From an uncultured Oscillospiraceae bacterium (GTDB taxonomy: Bacteria; Bacillota; Clostridia; Oscillospirales; Ruminococcaceae), in assembly GCA_934539585.1 (NCBI GenBank), contig CAKTCT010000003.1, positions 1-64,000 on the forward strand: DNA of 64,000 nt. The letters are read 5' to 3'. The notes beneath the pieces are model-generated. The model saw only the letters and a list, made by a program, of their open reading frames with translations, was not told where the DNA came from and did not search any database. Positions 56,579 to 64,000 of the stretch are shown here, piece by piece; the stretch's first letter is position 1, and every line of letters starts with the position of its first letter. The translations under genes and the position numbers were made by a program.

Positions 56579-57991
56579 TTACAGCCCCAGGAACTCCCGG
56601 ACAATGCCGGTGATTTCCATGGCGCGGTTGTAGGTCTCCATTTCGCAGAAAATCCGGATCAGGGGCTCGGTGCCGGAGAAACGGCAGATGATCCAGCCGT
56701 CGTTCTTGAAGTAAACCTTGCAGCCGTCAGCGTAAGAGACTTTTTCGATCTCCTCGCCGAAGTCGGGGAGCTTCTTCTCCACGAAGATCAGCTCGTTCAG
56801 CTGGTCCTTCTTCTCCTGGGAGAAGCGGCAGTTGTATTCGGTCATCTCGCAGTGGCCGTATTCGTCCTTGATCTCCTTGAGGATGGAGTTCAGGGGCTTG
56901 CCGATGGCGGAGATCATCTCCACCAGGAGGGCGGCGGCGTAGATGCCGTCCTTGCCGGAGATGTGGCCCTTGACGGTGAGGCCGCCGGAGCTTTCACCGC
57001 CGATGATGGCGCCGGTCTCGTCCATTTTGGAGGAAATCCACTTGAAGCCCACGGGGACCTCATAGCAGGTCTGGCCGAAAGACCTGGCCAGGCGGTCCAG
57101 CAGGTGGGTGGTGGCGATGTTGCGGACGCAGTCGCCCTTCCAGCCTTTGTATTTCACCAGGTAGTAGTAGAGCAGGACCAGGATGTCGTTGGGGTGGATG
57201 TAGTTGCCCTTGGAGTCGATGAGGCCGATGCGGTCGGCGTCGCCGTCGGTGGCGATGCCCAGGTCGTAGCCGCCTTCCACCACCATGTTGGACAGCCGGG
57301 TCAGGGTCTTGGCAGAGGGAGAGGGAAGGCGTCCGCCGAACAGGGCGTCGTGGCGGTCGTTGATGACGTCCACATCGCAGCGGCAGGTGAGGAGGATGGT
57401 CTGGAGAGAGGTCTTGGACACGCCGAACATGGGGTCCAGGAGGATTTTCAGCTTCTTGGCCTTGATGGCGTCGATGTCAATGAAGCTGAGGATGCTGTCG
57501 ATGTAGTCGTTCATGGGGTCGATGATCTCCACCAGACCGGCCGCTTTGGCGGCTTCAAAGTCCATGGTGGTCACGTCGGCAGCGGCCAGGGAGTTGATGT
57601 AGCCTTCCAGCTCGTTGGTGACTTCCTTGCTGGCGTCCCGGCCACCCTTGGTAAAGACCTTCACGCCGTTATACTCGGCGGGGTTGTGGGAGGCGGTGAT
57701 CGCCATGCCGTACATGGCGCCGGTGGTCTTGACGGTGTACATGATCAGGGGGGTGGGAGCCTCCCGGTCGATAAACTGAACGTGAATGCCGTTGGCAGCG
57801 AAAACGCCGGAGATCCACTTGGCGGCAATGTCAGAGAGGAAACGCCGGTCGTAGCCGATGATCAGGGGGGAGGACTCTACCTTCTCCGCTTTCATTTTGT
57901 TGACCAGGCCCTGGGCCAGGAGCTCTACATTGGCCTTGGTGAAATCATCGCCGATGATGGCGCGGAATCCGCCGGTTCCGAATTGAATCAT
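56579..57991 (-). CDS. Phosphoglucomutase/phosphomannomutase family enzyme
   Basis: Moves phosphate between C1 and C6 of a hexose, 470 residues, four alpha-D-phosphohexomutase domains. The phosphoserine is Ser101 in TASHNP, the magnesium loop is TDGDADRIG (about 250), the sugar-recognition loop is GGESSGG, and the phosphate-binding loop near the end is RFSGTEPLIRI. The start is set by AAAGGAG before ATG 57991, giving MIQFGTGGFR, the family N-terminus. It is the third gene of a minus-strand operon after a GHMP kinase and a nucleotidyltransferase. Preference for glucose or mannose cannot be told. Confidence 0.93.
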   Translation of the reverse strand: MIQFGTGGFRAIIGDDFTKANVELLAQGLVNKMKAEKVESSPLIIGYDRRFLSDIAAKWISGVFAANGIHVQFIDREAPTPLIMYTVKTTGAMYGMAITASHNPAEYNGVKVFTKGGRDASKEVTNELEGYINSLAAADVTTMDFEAAKAAGLVEIIDPMNDYIDSILSFIDIDAIKAKKLKILLDPMFGVSKTSLQTILLTCRCDVDVINDRHDALFGGRLPSPSAKTLTRLSNMVVEGGYDLGIATDGDADRIGLIDSKGNYIHPNDILVLLYYYLVKYKGWKGDCVRNIATTHLLDRLARSFGQTCYEVPVGFKWISSKMDETGAIIGGESSGGLTVKGHISGKDGIYAAALLVEMISAIGKPLNSILKEIKDEYGHCEMTEYNCRFSQEKKDQLNELIFVEKKLPDFGEEIEKVSYADGCKVYFKNDGWIICRFSGTEPLIRIFCEMETYNRAMEITGIVREFLGL

Positions 57992-58088
57992 TTTGAACAA
58001 CTCCTTTAACAATGTACGGTGAGGAACGAAAAAAGGCAACACTTCTCAAGGCGTTTTGAAAAACGCCGGAAAACCAAGGAAAATGCGA

Positions 58089-58817
58089 TTATTTCAGCAG
58101 AGATTCGCAGAGAGCCAGTTCCTCGGGGGTGTTGACGCCCAGGATCTCAGTGTCGTCATGGGTGGTGTAGGTGCCGATTTTGTAGCCCTTGCTCATCATG
58201 ATGGCGGGGACGTCGGTGAGGTAGTACTCGCCCTGGGCGTTGGAGTTTTTCAGCTCACCCAGGCAGGAGAACAGCTTCTTGGAGTCGAAAACGTAGATGC
58301 CCACGTTGAGCTCGTTGATCTTCTTCTGCTCGGGGGTGCAGTCCTTGTCCTCCACCACGCATTTGAAGTCGCCGTTCTCGTCCCGGATGATGCGGCCGTA
58401 GGCCAGGCCCCGGTTGGAAACGCCGGTGAGGATGGTGCAGTCGTTGCCCGCTTCCTTGTGGACCTTCACCAGGTTCTCGTAGGTCTCTTTCTTGAACATG
58501 GGCATGTCGCCGTAGCAGACCAGGACGGGTCCGTCGTAGTCCTTCAGGGCCTCCCGGGCGCAGTTAACGGCGTGGCCGGTGCCCAGCTGCTCATCCTGCA
58601 CGGCGAAGGTGTAGCCGTCCTGGAAGGCGTCGAAGACCATTTCTTTTTTGTAGCCCGCAACGATGACGATGTCCTTTTTGTCGGGGATGAAGCTCAGGTT
58701 GTTGACCACATAGCGGAGCAGGGGCTTGCCGTTGGCTTCCCGGAGCACCTTGGGGGCGCTGAACTGCTCGGAGTGGAGGCGTTTGCCTTTGCCTGCTGCC
58801 AGAATGATTGCTTTCAT
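58089..58817 (-). CDS. Sugar-1-phosphate nucleotidyltransferase, GlmU-like N-domain
   Basis: Joins a nucleoside triphosphate and a sugar 1-phosphate to make an NDP-sugar, 242 residues. The nucleotide motif LAAGKGKRL is at residues 6-14, with a Lys in PKVLREANGKPLL and the metal Asp in YGDMPMF. Only the pyrophosphorylase domain is present; the left-handed beta-helix acetyltransferase domain of GlmU is absent. GGAGGAA precedes ATG 58817. It sits 18 nt after the GHMP kinase gene, which likely supplies its sugar 1-phosphate. Confidence 0.92.
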   Translation of the reverse strand: MKAIILAAGKGKRLHSEQFSAPKVLREANGKPLLRYVVNNLSFIPDKKDIVIVAGYKKEMVFDAFQDGYTFAVQDEQLGTGHAVNCAREALKDYDGPVLVCYGDMPMFKKETYENLVKVHKEAGNDCTILTGVSNRGLAYGRIIRDENGDFKCVVEDKDCTPEQKKINELNVGIYVFDSKKLFSCLGELKNSNAQGEYYLTDVPAIMMSKGYKIGTYTTHDDTEILGVNTPEELALCESLLK

Positions 58818-58835
58818 GAGAAATTCCTCCTTGTG

Positions 58836-59951
58836 TCAGTCGCAGATGGTAAGGCCCTTGTCCATGGTCAGGACCATGGCGGGGTAGCCCAGGGCGTTGG
58901 CCGCCGCAACGATCTGATCGGCTTTGTTTGCGGGAGCGTAGCAGTAGAGGCATCCGCCGCCGCCGGAGCCGTTGAATTTTCCGCCGTAAGCACCGTTTTC
59001 CAGGGCCACGGAGAGAATTTTGTCAATGGTGGGGGTGGAAATCTGGAGGCCGTCCCGGAGGTTGGCCTGGTGGAGATTCAGGAGCTCGCCCATCTTTTCG
59101 TTGGTCATTCTGTCGGACTGGATCAGGGAGAGGGCCTCCCGCTGGATGCGGTAGTTATTGATATTGGCCCGGACCTTCTGCTGATGGAAGGCGTCCAGGG
59201 TGTCCACGTATTTTTCCAGGGAGGGGTCGTTGTAGAAGTCCCGGATGGAGGTGATGCCGTAGGGGTTCAGCTCCTTGATGGCTTCCAGGGTGGGGTACTT
59301 GGAGTCGCCCAGGACCTTGATGGTGTCCTTATCCTGGAGGGAGTCAAAGAGGATGAACACGCCATCCAGCTTCAGGTCCAGGGGGGTGGGCTTGGCGGTG
59401 CCGTCGGAGAAGTCCAGGTGGACCAGGCCGCCCAGAGCGGAGGCGTAGTGGTCCATCATGCCGCCGGGCTCGTTGAATTCTTCCACCTCAGCCTTCCAGG
59501 CCAGGAGGGCCATTTCCTTGGCGTCCTTGGCGCGCTCCGGCTGGTCGGAGAGGGCGGCCAGGGTGGCGGTGAGGACCAGGACCATGGTGGTGGAGGAGCA
59601 CATGCCCTTGCCGATGGGGATTTCGGAGTCCATGGTCACGTCTGCGCCGGGGATGGTGAAGCCGGCCTTGCGGAGGACGTTGACGATGGATTTGAAGTAG
59701 TCGCGTTTGCTTTCATAGACCAGTTCTTTGGAGAGGTCGATGGCGTATTCTTCGTACTTGTTGTCGGTGTTTTTGGCGCCCAGTTCGCAGATGGACTTGT
59801 CGCGGATGCGGATTCTGAGCAAGCTGTCGCTGCGTTTTTCCGCCTTGGTGGAGAACCGCAGGTTAATGGCGGAAGCGATGACTTCCAGGCCGAGGTAATC
59901 CTGATGTTCGCCGAAAAGGCAGATGCGGCTGGGGGTGGAAACCTGAATCAT
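58836..59951 (-). CDS. GHMP-family sugar kinase
   Basis: Probably phosphorylates a free sugar at C1, 371 residues. The galactokinase-type start motif is GEHQDYLG (14-21, compare GEHTDY), the ATP loop is GKGMCSS (114-120, compare GLSSSAS), and a late glycine-rich motif KFNGSGGGGCLYCY is present. It differs enough from true galactokinases that the sugar is open; fucose-, arabinose- or heptose-kinase-like functions are possible. GGAGG stands before ATG 59951. First gene of a kinase, nucleotidyltransferase and mutase operon. Confidence 0.9.
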   Translation of the reverse strand: MIQVSTPSRICLFGEHQDYLGLEVIASAINLRFSTKAEKRSDSLLRIRIRDKSICELGAKNTDNKYEEYAIDLSKELVYESKRDYFKSIVNVLRKAGFTIPGADVTMDSEIPIGKGMCSSTTMVLVLTATLAALSDQPERAKDAKEMALLAWKAEVEEFNEPGGMMDHYASALGGLVHLDFSDGTAKPTPLDLKLDGVFILFDSLQDKDTIKVLGDSKYPTLEAIKELNPYGITSIRDFYNDPSLEKYVDTLDAFHQQKVRANINNYRIQREALSLIQSDRMTNEKMGELLNLHQANLRDGLQISTPTIDKILSVALENGAYGGKFNGSGGGGCLYCYAPANKADQIVAAANALGYPAMVLTMDKGLTICD

Positions 59952-60080
59952 GGTAAAACCTCCAATCCGGCCGTAGCCGGTTCTGTCTGATTCTTATTAT
60001 AGCGTAATTTGCGGGGGCTGTGTTTAGTTTCCATTGGGTACTGTTCAGGTTAATTGAGTTTTCGGTGGAGACAAGTAAAG
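59952..60080. other. Upstream region of the GHMP kinase operon
   Basis: On the minus strand a TATAAT-like box (ATTATA near 59994) lies upstream of the start. Otherwise nothing is seen before the repeats begin at 60081. Confidence 0.4.
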
Positions 60081-60160
60081 TTTTCGGTCCAGCCTTTTTC
60101 AAAAGGCTGGCAGTTTCCAAAGGCAGCGCCTTTGGTCGCCCTCCGCAGAGGGCGAAATCC
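60081..60160 (+). repeat. Stem-loop-train repeat, partial copy (hairpins 1-3)
   Basis: This matches 217-295: CCAGCCTTTT/AAAAGGCTGG, then CCAAAGGC/GCCTTTGG in place of stem-loop 2 (different sequence, same shape), then CGCCCTC/GAGGGCG. More hairpins follow to about 60345: GGCGGCC/GGCCGCC, GCCGCAATTTC/GAAATTGCGGC and AAAACCGC..CCAG/CTGG..GCGGTTTT. Confidence 0.8.
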
Positions 60161-60365
60161 TACTCGTTGCGCCTCGGGCGCAACCCAAAAAGAAAGAAAG
60201 GCGGCCCGCAGGCCGCCCGCGGTCCCCGCGGCCGCAATTTCGCAGAAATTGCGGCATGACGCACCTCTGTTCCATCCAAAGCGCAAAACCGCGCCAGCGA
60301 GTCGAAGCGTTTCTACGTTTCCCTCACTGGTGCGGTTTTTGTTTGGTGGCGGGAGGGGCAGGACT

Positions 60366-60680
60366 GCGTCCTGCGGGGAACCCCTTGATAGGGTTCCCCT
60401 CGGTCCGACAGCCCACCGGACTGTCGGACCTTCCCTTCCTGATCTTTTGGTATCATCAGGGGTGTTTCGCCCTCTGCGGAGGGCGACTTAGGGGCTTTGC
60501 CCCTAAGGACCCTACCGCCTTTTGAAAAAGGCGGGCGAAAACTTATTTCTGCCAACGCTGCGGAAAATTCCTTACAGGCTGCTCAAATCGTCGCCGCGCA
60601 GCCTGTCGCGCGGCTATCAAAGCTTGACGTGAGATGCCAGGCCGCGTCGGCTTGGGAGCGGCGACACGCCGCTGCGGGAG
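60366..60680 (-). repeat. Stem-loop-train repeat, copy C (reverse orientation)
   Basis: Read on the minus strand this gives the tail (60680 to about 60590), the linker GCGTTGGCAGAAATAAGT (near 60560-60543) and stem-loops 1 to 6 in the same order as 196-382. Several stems differ from copy B by paired changes, for example CTTAGGGGC/GCCCCTAAG against CTCAGGGGC/GCCCCTGAG. The tail overlaps the 3' end of the GH78 gene. Confidence 0.85.
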
Positions 60681-62770
60681 AAGGTGGAGGTGCCGGGCTC
60701 CAGGAGGAGCTTCTCACCGTTCAGGACCAGCACGGCGGGCTCGGGAACGGTGACGGTGACGGTCTCCCGGTTCCAGGAAACGGAAATGTTCCGGTGGGCG
60801 GCCTTGACCCAGTCCAGCTCCTCCAGGAACAGCGGCGCAATAGTCAGCACCTCGCCGTCGGTCTGGATGCCTGCCAGGTAGCGGTAGAACCAGAGGTCCA
60901 CCTCGCTGAACATATGGTGGTTCAGGGAATTGGTCATCTCCCAGTTCTCGCAGAGGGTGGTCATGCCCTGGGCCAGCCAGTAGGCGTAGCTGGGGCAGGT
61001 GGGGTTGGTGATCATCTTATAGAGCACCTCGCCGTAGCCCGCGTCGGACAGGCTGCGGTAGATGTATTTGTTTCCCAGGATGCCGCAGTCGATATGGAAG
61101 CCGTTTTCCTCCACCAGCTGGGCCAGCCGGGCCGCCGCCGCGGGCTTTTCGTCCTCGTTGAGGAGGCCCTGGTACAGGGCGCAGGCAATGGCAGTCTGGC
61201 CCTCGGGCTGGGGCAGGCCGTTTTTCACGAATTTTTCCCGGAAGGCCCGGCGGATATTCCCGGCCAGGGCGCGGTAGTGGGCGGGGTCCTTATCTAGGAC
61301 CCGGGCGGCCTCGGCCATGGCGCAGGCGTCCACGTAATAATAGGCGGTGTCGGTGAGGGCAGAGGGGCACATCACGGTGGTCTCCGGCGGGCACCAGTCG
61401 CCCAGGCCGAAGTCGGCGATATAATCCATGGCCATGGAGTCAAAGTAGCGCATATAGCGCTCCATGGCGTCCCAGTTTTCCTCCAGGAGCCGGGCGTCTT
61501 TGCGGTAGCGCCAGACGTAGAGGGGGATCAGGATGAAAGCGCTGTCCCAGGCGGGGCCGCTGCCCCAGTTGAAGCCCCAGCCGCCGGTGGGGACCACGCC
61601 AGGAAGCTGGCCGCTGGGCCGCTGGACGTCCCGGAAGTCCGCCATCCATTTCCGGTAGGCTTCCACCATGTCGAAGTTCATCAGGGCCTGCTCCGAGGAG
61701 AGGAGGGCGTCGCCGGTCCAGCCGTTCTGCTCCCGGTGGGGGCAGTCGGTGGGGACGCTGTGGTAGTTGGTCAGGGTGGACCAGCGGCTGGCCGCGTGGA
61801 TGCGGTTTAAAGTCTCGTCACTGCAGGAGAAGCTGCCCAGGGATTTCAGGTCGGTATGGACCAGCCGGGTGACGATCTCAAAGTCCGCCGGGGCTCCTTC
61901 CACCAGGGCGTAGCGGAAGCCGTGGTAGCAGAAGTGGGGCTCCCACTCCTCCCAGCCGCCGCCGGCGCAGATGTACTCGTCGCAGTGGAGGAGCTCATGG
62001 CTCCGGTTCAGGCTGTTGACGTGGCCGTGGAGCTTGCCGTCGGGGTCCACCAGCTCGTCGTAGCGGATGGAGATTTTCTGGCCGGGCTGGCCCTTGACCC
62101 GGATTTTGGCCCAGCCGCTGAGGTTCTGGCCGCAGTCGTAGAGGCCGGGGGCGATCTCCTTCATGGGGAGGGTGTCCAGGACGCGGATGGGGGGCATTTC
62201 CGTGGGCTTCAGGACGCCGCCGGGGGAGCGGCAGATGAAGGCGTTTTTCCAGGCGCTGTCATCAAAGCCGGGGCAGTCGAAGCCCTTCTGGACCAGCCGG
62301 GCGTCGAAGCGCTCGCCGCAGCGGACGTGGTTGTAGACCGCGGGGCCGTCGCAGGTGGTCCAGGTGGGGTCGGAGCGGATTTCCCGCTTGGTCAGGTCCG
62401 GCCACTCCATTTCCAGGGAGAGGATCATCTTGGGATGGTGGCGCCAGGGGGCTTTTTCGTAGTCCCAGACCTCGGCGATGTCGTTGTACCAGCCGTTGCC
62501 CAGCATGATGCCGATGACGTTTTCCCCGGGGCGGAGAAGGGCGGCCACATCGTAGATGTTATACAGGACGGAGGCGTCGAATTTGGTCAGGCCGGTGGTC
62601 AGGACGTCGTCGGTGACAGGCTGGCCGTTGACGGTGATCACGCCGTAGCCCAGACAGCAGGCGGACAGAGCGGCGGAGGCAGGAACGCTGTCCAGAGTAA
62701 AGCTCTTGCGAAACAGGGGGGAGGCGGCGTCGGTATCGGCGGCGGCGATCCATTTGGCGTTTTGCAGCAT
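60617..62770 (-). CDS. Alpha-L-rhamnosidase, glycoside hydrolase family 78
   Basis: Removes terminal alpha-L-rhamnose, 717 residues, cytoplasmic (no signal peptide). The N-terminal beta domains include FRKSFTLDSVP, YGVITVNGQPV and GENVIGIMLGNGWYND, and the (alpha/alpha)6 barrel starts near 330 with TDCPHREQNGWTGDA (general acid Glu in the DCPxRE motif), then GDWCPPETTV and SNxLNHH-like TNSLNHHMFSEVDLWFYRYLAGI. ATG 62770 is better spaced from AAAGGA than ATG 62776. The last 18 or so residues and the stop come from copy C of the stem-loop repeat, so the native end may have been replaced. Confidence 0.92.
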   Translation of the reverse strand: MLQNAKWIAAADTDAASPLFRKSFTLDSVPASAALSACCLGYGVITVNGQPVTDDVLTTGLTKFDASVLYNIYDVAALLRPGENVIGIMLGNGWYNDIAEVWDYEKAPWRHHPKMILSLEMEWPDLTKREIRSDPTWTTCDGPAVYNHVRCGERFDARLVQKGFDCPGFDDSAWKNAFICRSPGGVLKPTEMPPIRVLDTLPMKEIAPGLYDCGQNLSGWAKIRVKGQPGQKISIRYDELVDPDGKLHGHVNSLNRSHELLHCDEYICAGGGWEEWEPHFCYHGFRYALVEGAPADFEIVTRLVHTDLKSLGSFSCSDETLNRIHAASRWSTLTNYHSVPTDCPHREQNGWTGDALLSSEQALMNFDMVEAYRKWMADFRDVQRPSGQLPGVVPTGGWGFNWGSGPAWDSAFILIPLYVWRYRKDARLLEENWDAMERYMRYFDSMAMDYIADFGLGDWCPPETTVMCPSALTDTAYYYVDACAMAEAARVLDKDPAHYRALAGNIRRAFREKFVKNGLPQPEGQTAIACALYQGLLNEDEKPAAAARLAQLVEENGFHIDCGILGNKYIYRSLSDAGYGEVLYKMITNPTCPSYAYWLAQGMTTLCENWEMTNSLNHHMFSEVDLWFYRYLAGIQTDGEVLTIAPLFLEELDWVKAAHRNISVSWNRETVTVTVPEPAVLVLNGEKLLLEPGTSTFSRSGVSPLPSRRGLASHVKL

Positions 62771-62939
62771 ATGCATTTCCTTTCTTCGGAGGGTCCGAAA
62801 AGCGATTTCACCCCCATTATAGGTGGGGAAAAATCCGCTGTCAAGAGAAAATCCCCACTTTCCGGAGCAAAGCGAAAAATTTCACGGAAAAGGGGAAAAA
62901 TCCGGGCGTTTTTGGCAAATGCGGTCCTGAAACGGGCAA

Positions 62940-62972
62940 ATAAAGACCCTTTGATCCAAAGGAGCAAAGGGT
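62940..62972 (-). terminator. Terminator of the amidohydrolase gene
   Basis: On the minus strand CCCTTTG/CAAAGGG stem followed by TCTTTATTT. It lies just upstream of the GH78 gene, so that gene has its own promoter or depends on read-through. Confidence 0.7.
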
Positions 62973-62982
62973 GGGAAGCCGC

Positions 62983-63792
62983 TTAGCGGGCGGGATTTTT
63001 CCGGAGGACGGCCCGGGTGAAATTCTCAGACAGAACTTTTTTCCGGAAGTCCGGCGGGAGGTCCAGGGCGTTGAACCGGGCGAACTCCTCCTTGTGGTTC
63101 CACATGGGAAAATCGGTGCCGAAGAAGAAGCGGTCGGGGCCGAAGCGGTGGAAGAAAGCCCAGGCTTCCTCCTTGGAAATGGCGAACAGGGAGCTGGAGG
63201 TGTCCATGTAGATGTTGGGGGCCCGGTAGGAGTCCAGGGCCTCCTTCCAGCTGCGGTAGCCGCCGAAGTGGGCGGCAATACAGGTCAGGCCGGGGAACCG
63301 CTCCGCCACCCGTTCCATCCGCCGGGGGGCGGAGAAATCGTAGCGGTCGTCGCCGGTGTGAAAGAGGATGGCCAGCTTCCCCTCGGCCATGCGGTAGATG
63401 GGCATGGCCCGGTCGTCGTCGATGTTGAACTTCTGGAAGTCCGGGTGGAGCTTGATGCCGTAGTACCCCCGGGAAAGGATGCGCTCCATTTCTTCTTCCA
63501 GGTCCTCCAGGTCGGGGTGCATGGTGGCGAAGGGGATGAACTCCGGGTGGAGACGGCTTTCCTCCCAGATAAAGTCGTTGATGGCCTTGACCTGCCCCGA
63601 CCGGGTGGCCGTGGAGCAGACCAGGTAGCGGTCCACGCCGATCTCTCTGCCGCTTTCCAGGAGGGCTTCGGCGGTGCCGTTGCCGTCGTGCATGGACAGG
63701 TCGTAGAAGCTGCCGATGGAGGCCACGGCCTTGGCGGCGATTTTTTCCGGGAAGATGTGGGCGTGGGCGTCGATGATGAATTCTTTTTCCAA
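62983..63792 (-). CDS. Amidohydrolase-2 family metal-dependent hydrolase
   Basis: A 269-residue TIM-barrel protein. The metal-binding motif is DAHAHIFPE (Asp8, His10, His12), a later strand gives KLHPDFQ, then LFHTGDD, IAAHFGGY, and the catalytic Asp in FFFGTDFPMW. Family members include decarboxylases and lactonases acting on aromatic or sugar-derived acids; the substrate here is not evident. GGCATATCC-type spacing with AAAAGAGG lies before ATG 63792. It is upstream of the GH78 gene on the same strand, separated by a terminator. Confidence 0.88.
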   Translation of the reverse strand: MEKEFIIDAHAHIFPEKIAAKAVASIGSFYDLSMHDGNGTAEALLESGREIGVDRYLVCSTATRSGQVKAINDFIWEESRLHPEFIPFATMHPDLEDLEEEMERILSRGYYGIKLHPDFQKFNIDDDRAMPIYRMAEGKLAILFHTGDDRYDFSAPRRMERVAERFPGLTCIAAHFGGYRSWKEALDSYRAPNIYMDTSSSLFAISKEEAWAFFHRFGPDRFFFGTDFPMWNHKEEFARFNALDLPPDFRKKVLSENFTRAVLRKNPAR

Positions 63793-63944
63793 GGATATGC
63801 CTCTTTTCTGAAAATCCGCGCATTTTGTACGCGAAACGACATTTCTTTTCGATTATTATACAGCATTTTCTCGGAAAAAGCAACTTGCATTTTCAACGAT
63901 ACCGCTCCTGGGCCGCCGGGAAAAGCTGGTGCTTTTGCTGCCTG

Positions 63945-64000
63945 TCAAAGGAGCCGCCCCGCCTGGGCGATGAGGAAGCAGAGGCAGAGCCCCGCCACCG
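63945..64000 (-). CDS. Possible 3' end of a membrane protein, cut by window edge
   Basis: On the minus strand the last bases read VAGLCLCFLIAQAGRLL and stop (TGA). It looks like a final membrane helix, but only 17 codons are visible. Confidence 0.3.
   Translation of the reverse strand, partial: VAGLCLCFLIAQAGRLL

Noticed and set aside
56501..60000. Very long plus-strand open frames opposite the sugar-nucleotide operon
   Set aside because: The minus strand encodes three well-recognised enzymes with ribosome binding sites; the plus frames are Gly/Val-rich shadows.

Overview
The window looks like chromosome of a high-GC, spore-forming Bacillota of the gut Clostridia type (Oscillospirales-like). 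Evidence: strong AGGAGG ribosome binding sites, a spoIIGA/sigE sporulation pair, several lipoproteins with Gram-positive signal peptides, CUT1-type sugar ABC systems with LplB/LplC-like permeases, reverse rubrerythrin, and many proteins of DUF families common in gut Clostridia. The genus assignment is inference. No rRNA, tRNA, CRISPR array, phage or transposase gene was recognised.

Layout. 1-820: dispersed repeat made of a train of short stem-loops. 824-9066: glycan-uptake locus 1 (solute-binding lipoprotein and two permeases, divergent membrane-bound AraC regulator, GH42 beta-galactosidase). 9036-11394: ECF sigma factor, anti-sigma-like membrane protein and lipoprotein. 11489-13966: B12-binding radical SAM protein and rubrerythrin with a PerR-like operator. 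14170-20214: lipoprotein, Cys-repeat wall protein, zinc-ribbon/beta-helix membrane protein and Ser/Thr kinase, with a divergent HTH gene. 20331-34404: polysaccharide deacetylase, then glycan locus 2 (membrane AraC regulator divergent from solute-binding protein, DUF2264, two permeases, Gfo/Idh oxidoreductase with an internal stop, duplicated minisatellite, frameshifted GH92 mannosidase, second oxidoreductase). 34752-38685: EF-G-like GTPase, DUF4830 protein, MsmX-type ATPase. 38821-42905: spoIIGA, tandem repeats, sigE, DUF4317, Cys-rich protein. 42992-47227: ferredoxin and Crp/Fnr regulator, decayed GNAT gene, ECF S component and pyridoxal kinase, a 58-aa protein behind a palindrome. 47914-50359: three consecutive cyclophilins. 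50592-55895: GTP-PEPCK, DUF5685/J-domain/membrane trio, niacin regulator and transporter. 56579-59951: phosphohexomutase, nucleotidyltransferase, GHMP kinase. 60617-63792: GH78 rhamnosidase and an amidohydrolase, with more copies of the stem-loop repeat between 60081 and 60680.

How it works together. Neither sugar ABC locus carries an ATPase; the MsmX-type ATPase at 37564 probably energises both. The sugar loci, the GH78 gene and the sugar-nucleotide trio suggest a glycan forager that salvages released sugars. The features most worth a second look are the covarying stem-loop repeats at 1-483, 60081-60160 and 60366-60680 (one supplies the 3' end of the GH78 gene), the kinase/beta-helix/Cys-repeat surface module, and the repeat-filled spacers next to broken or developmentally regulated genes (30563-31374 and 39972-40533).
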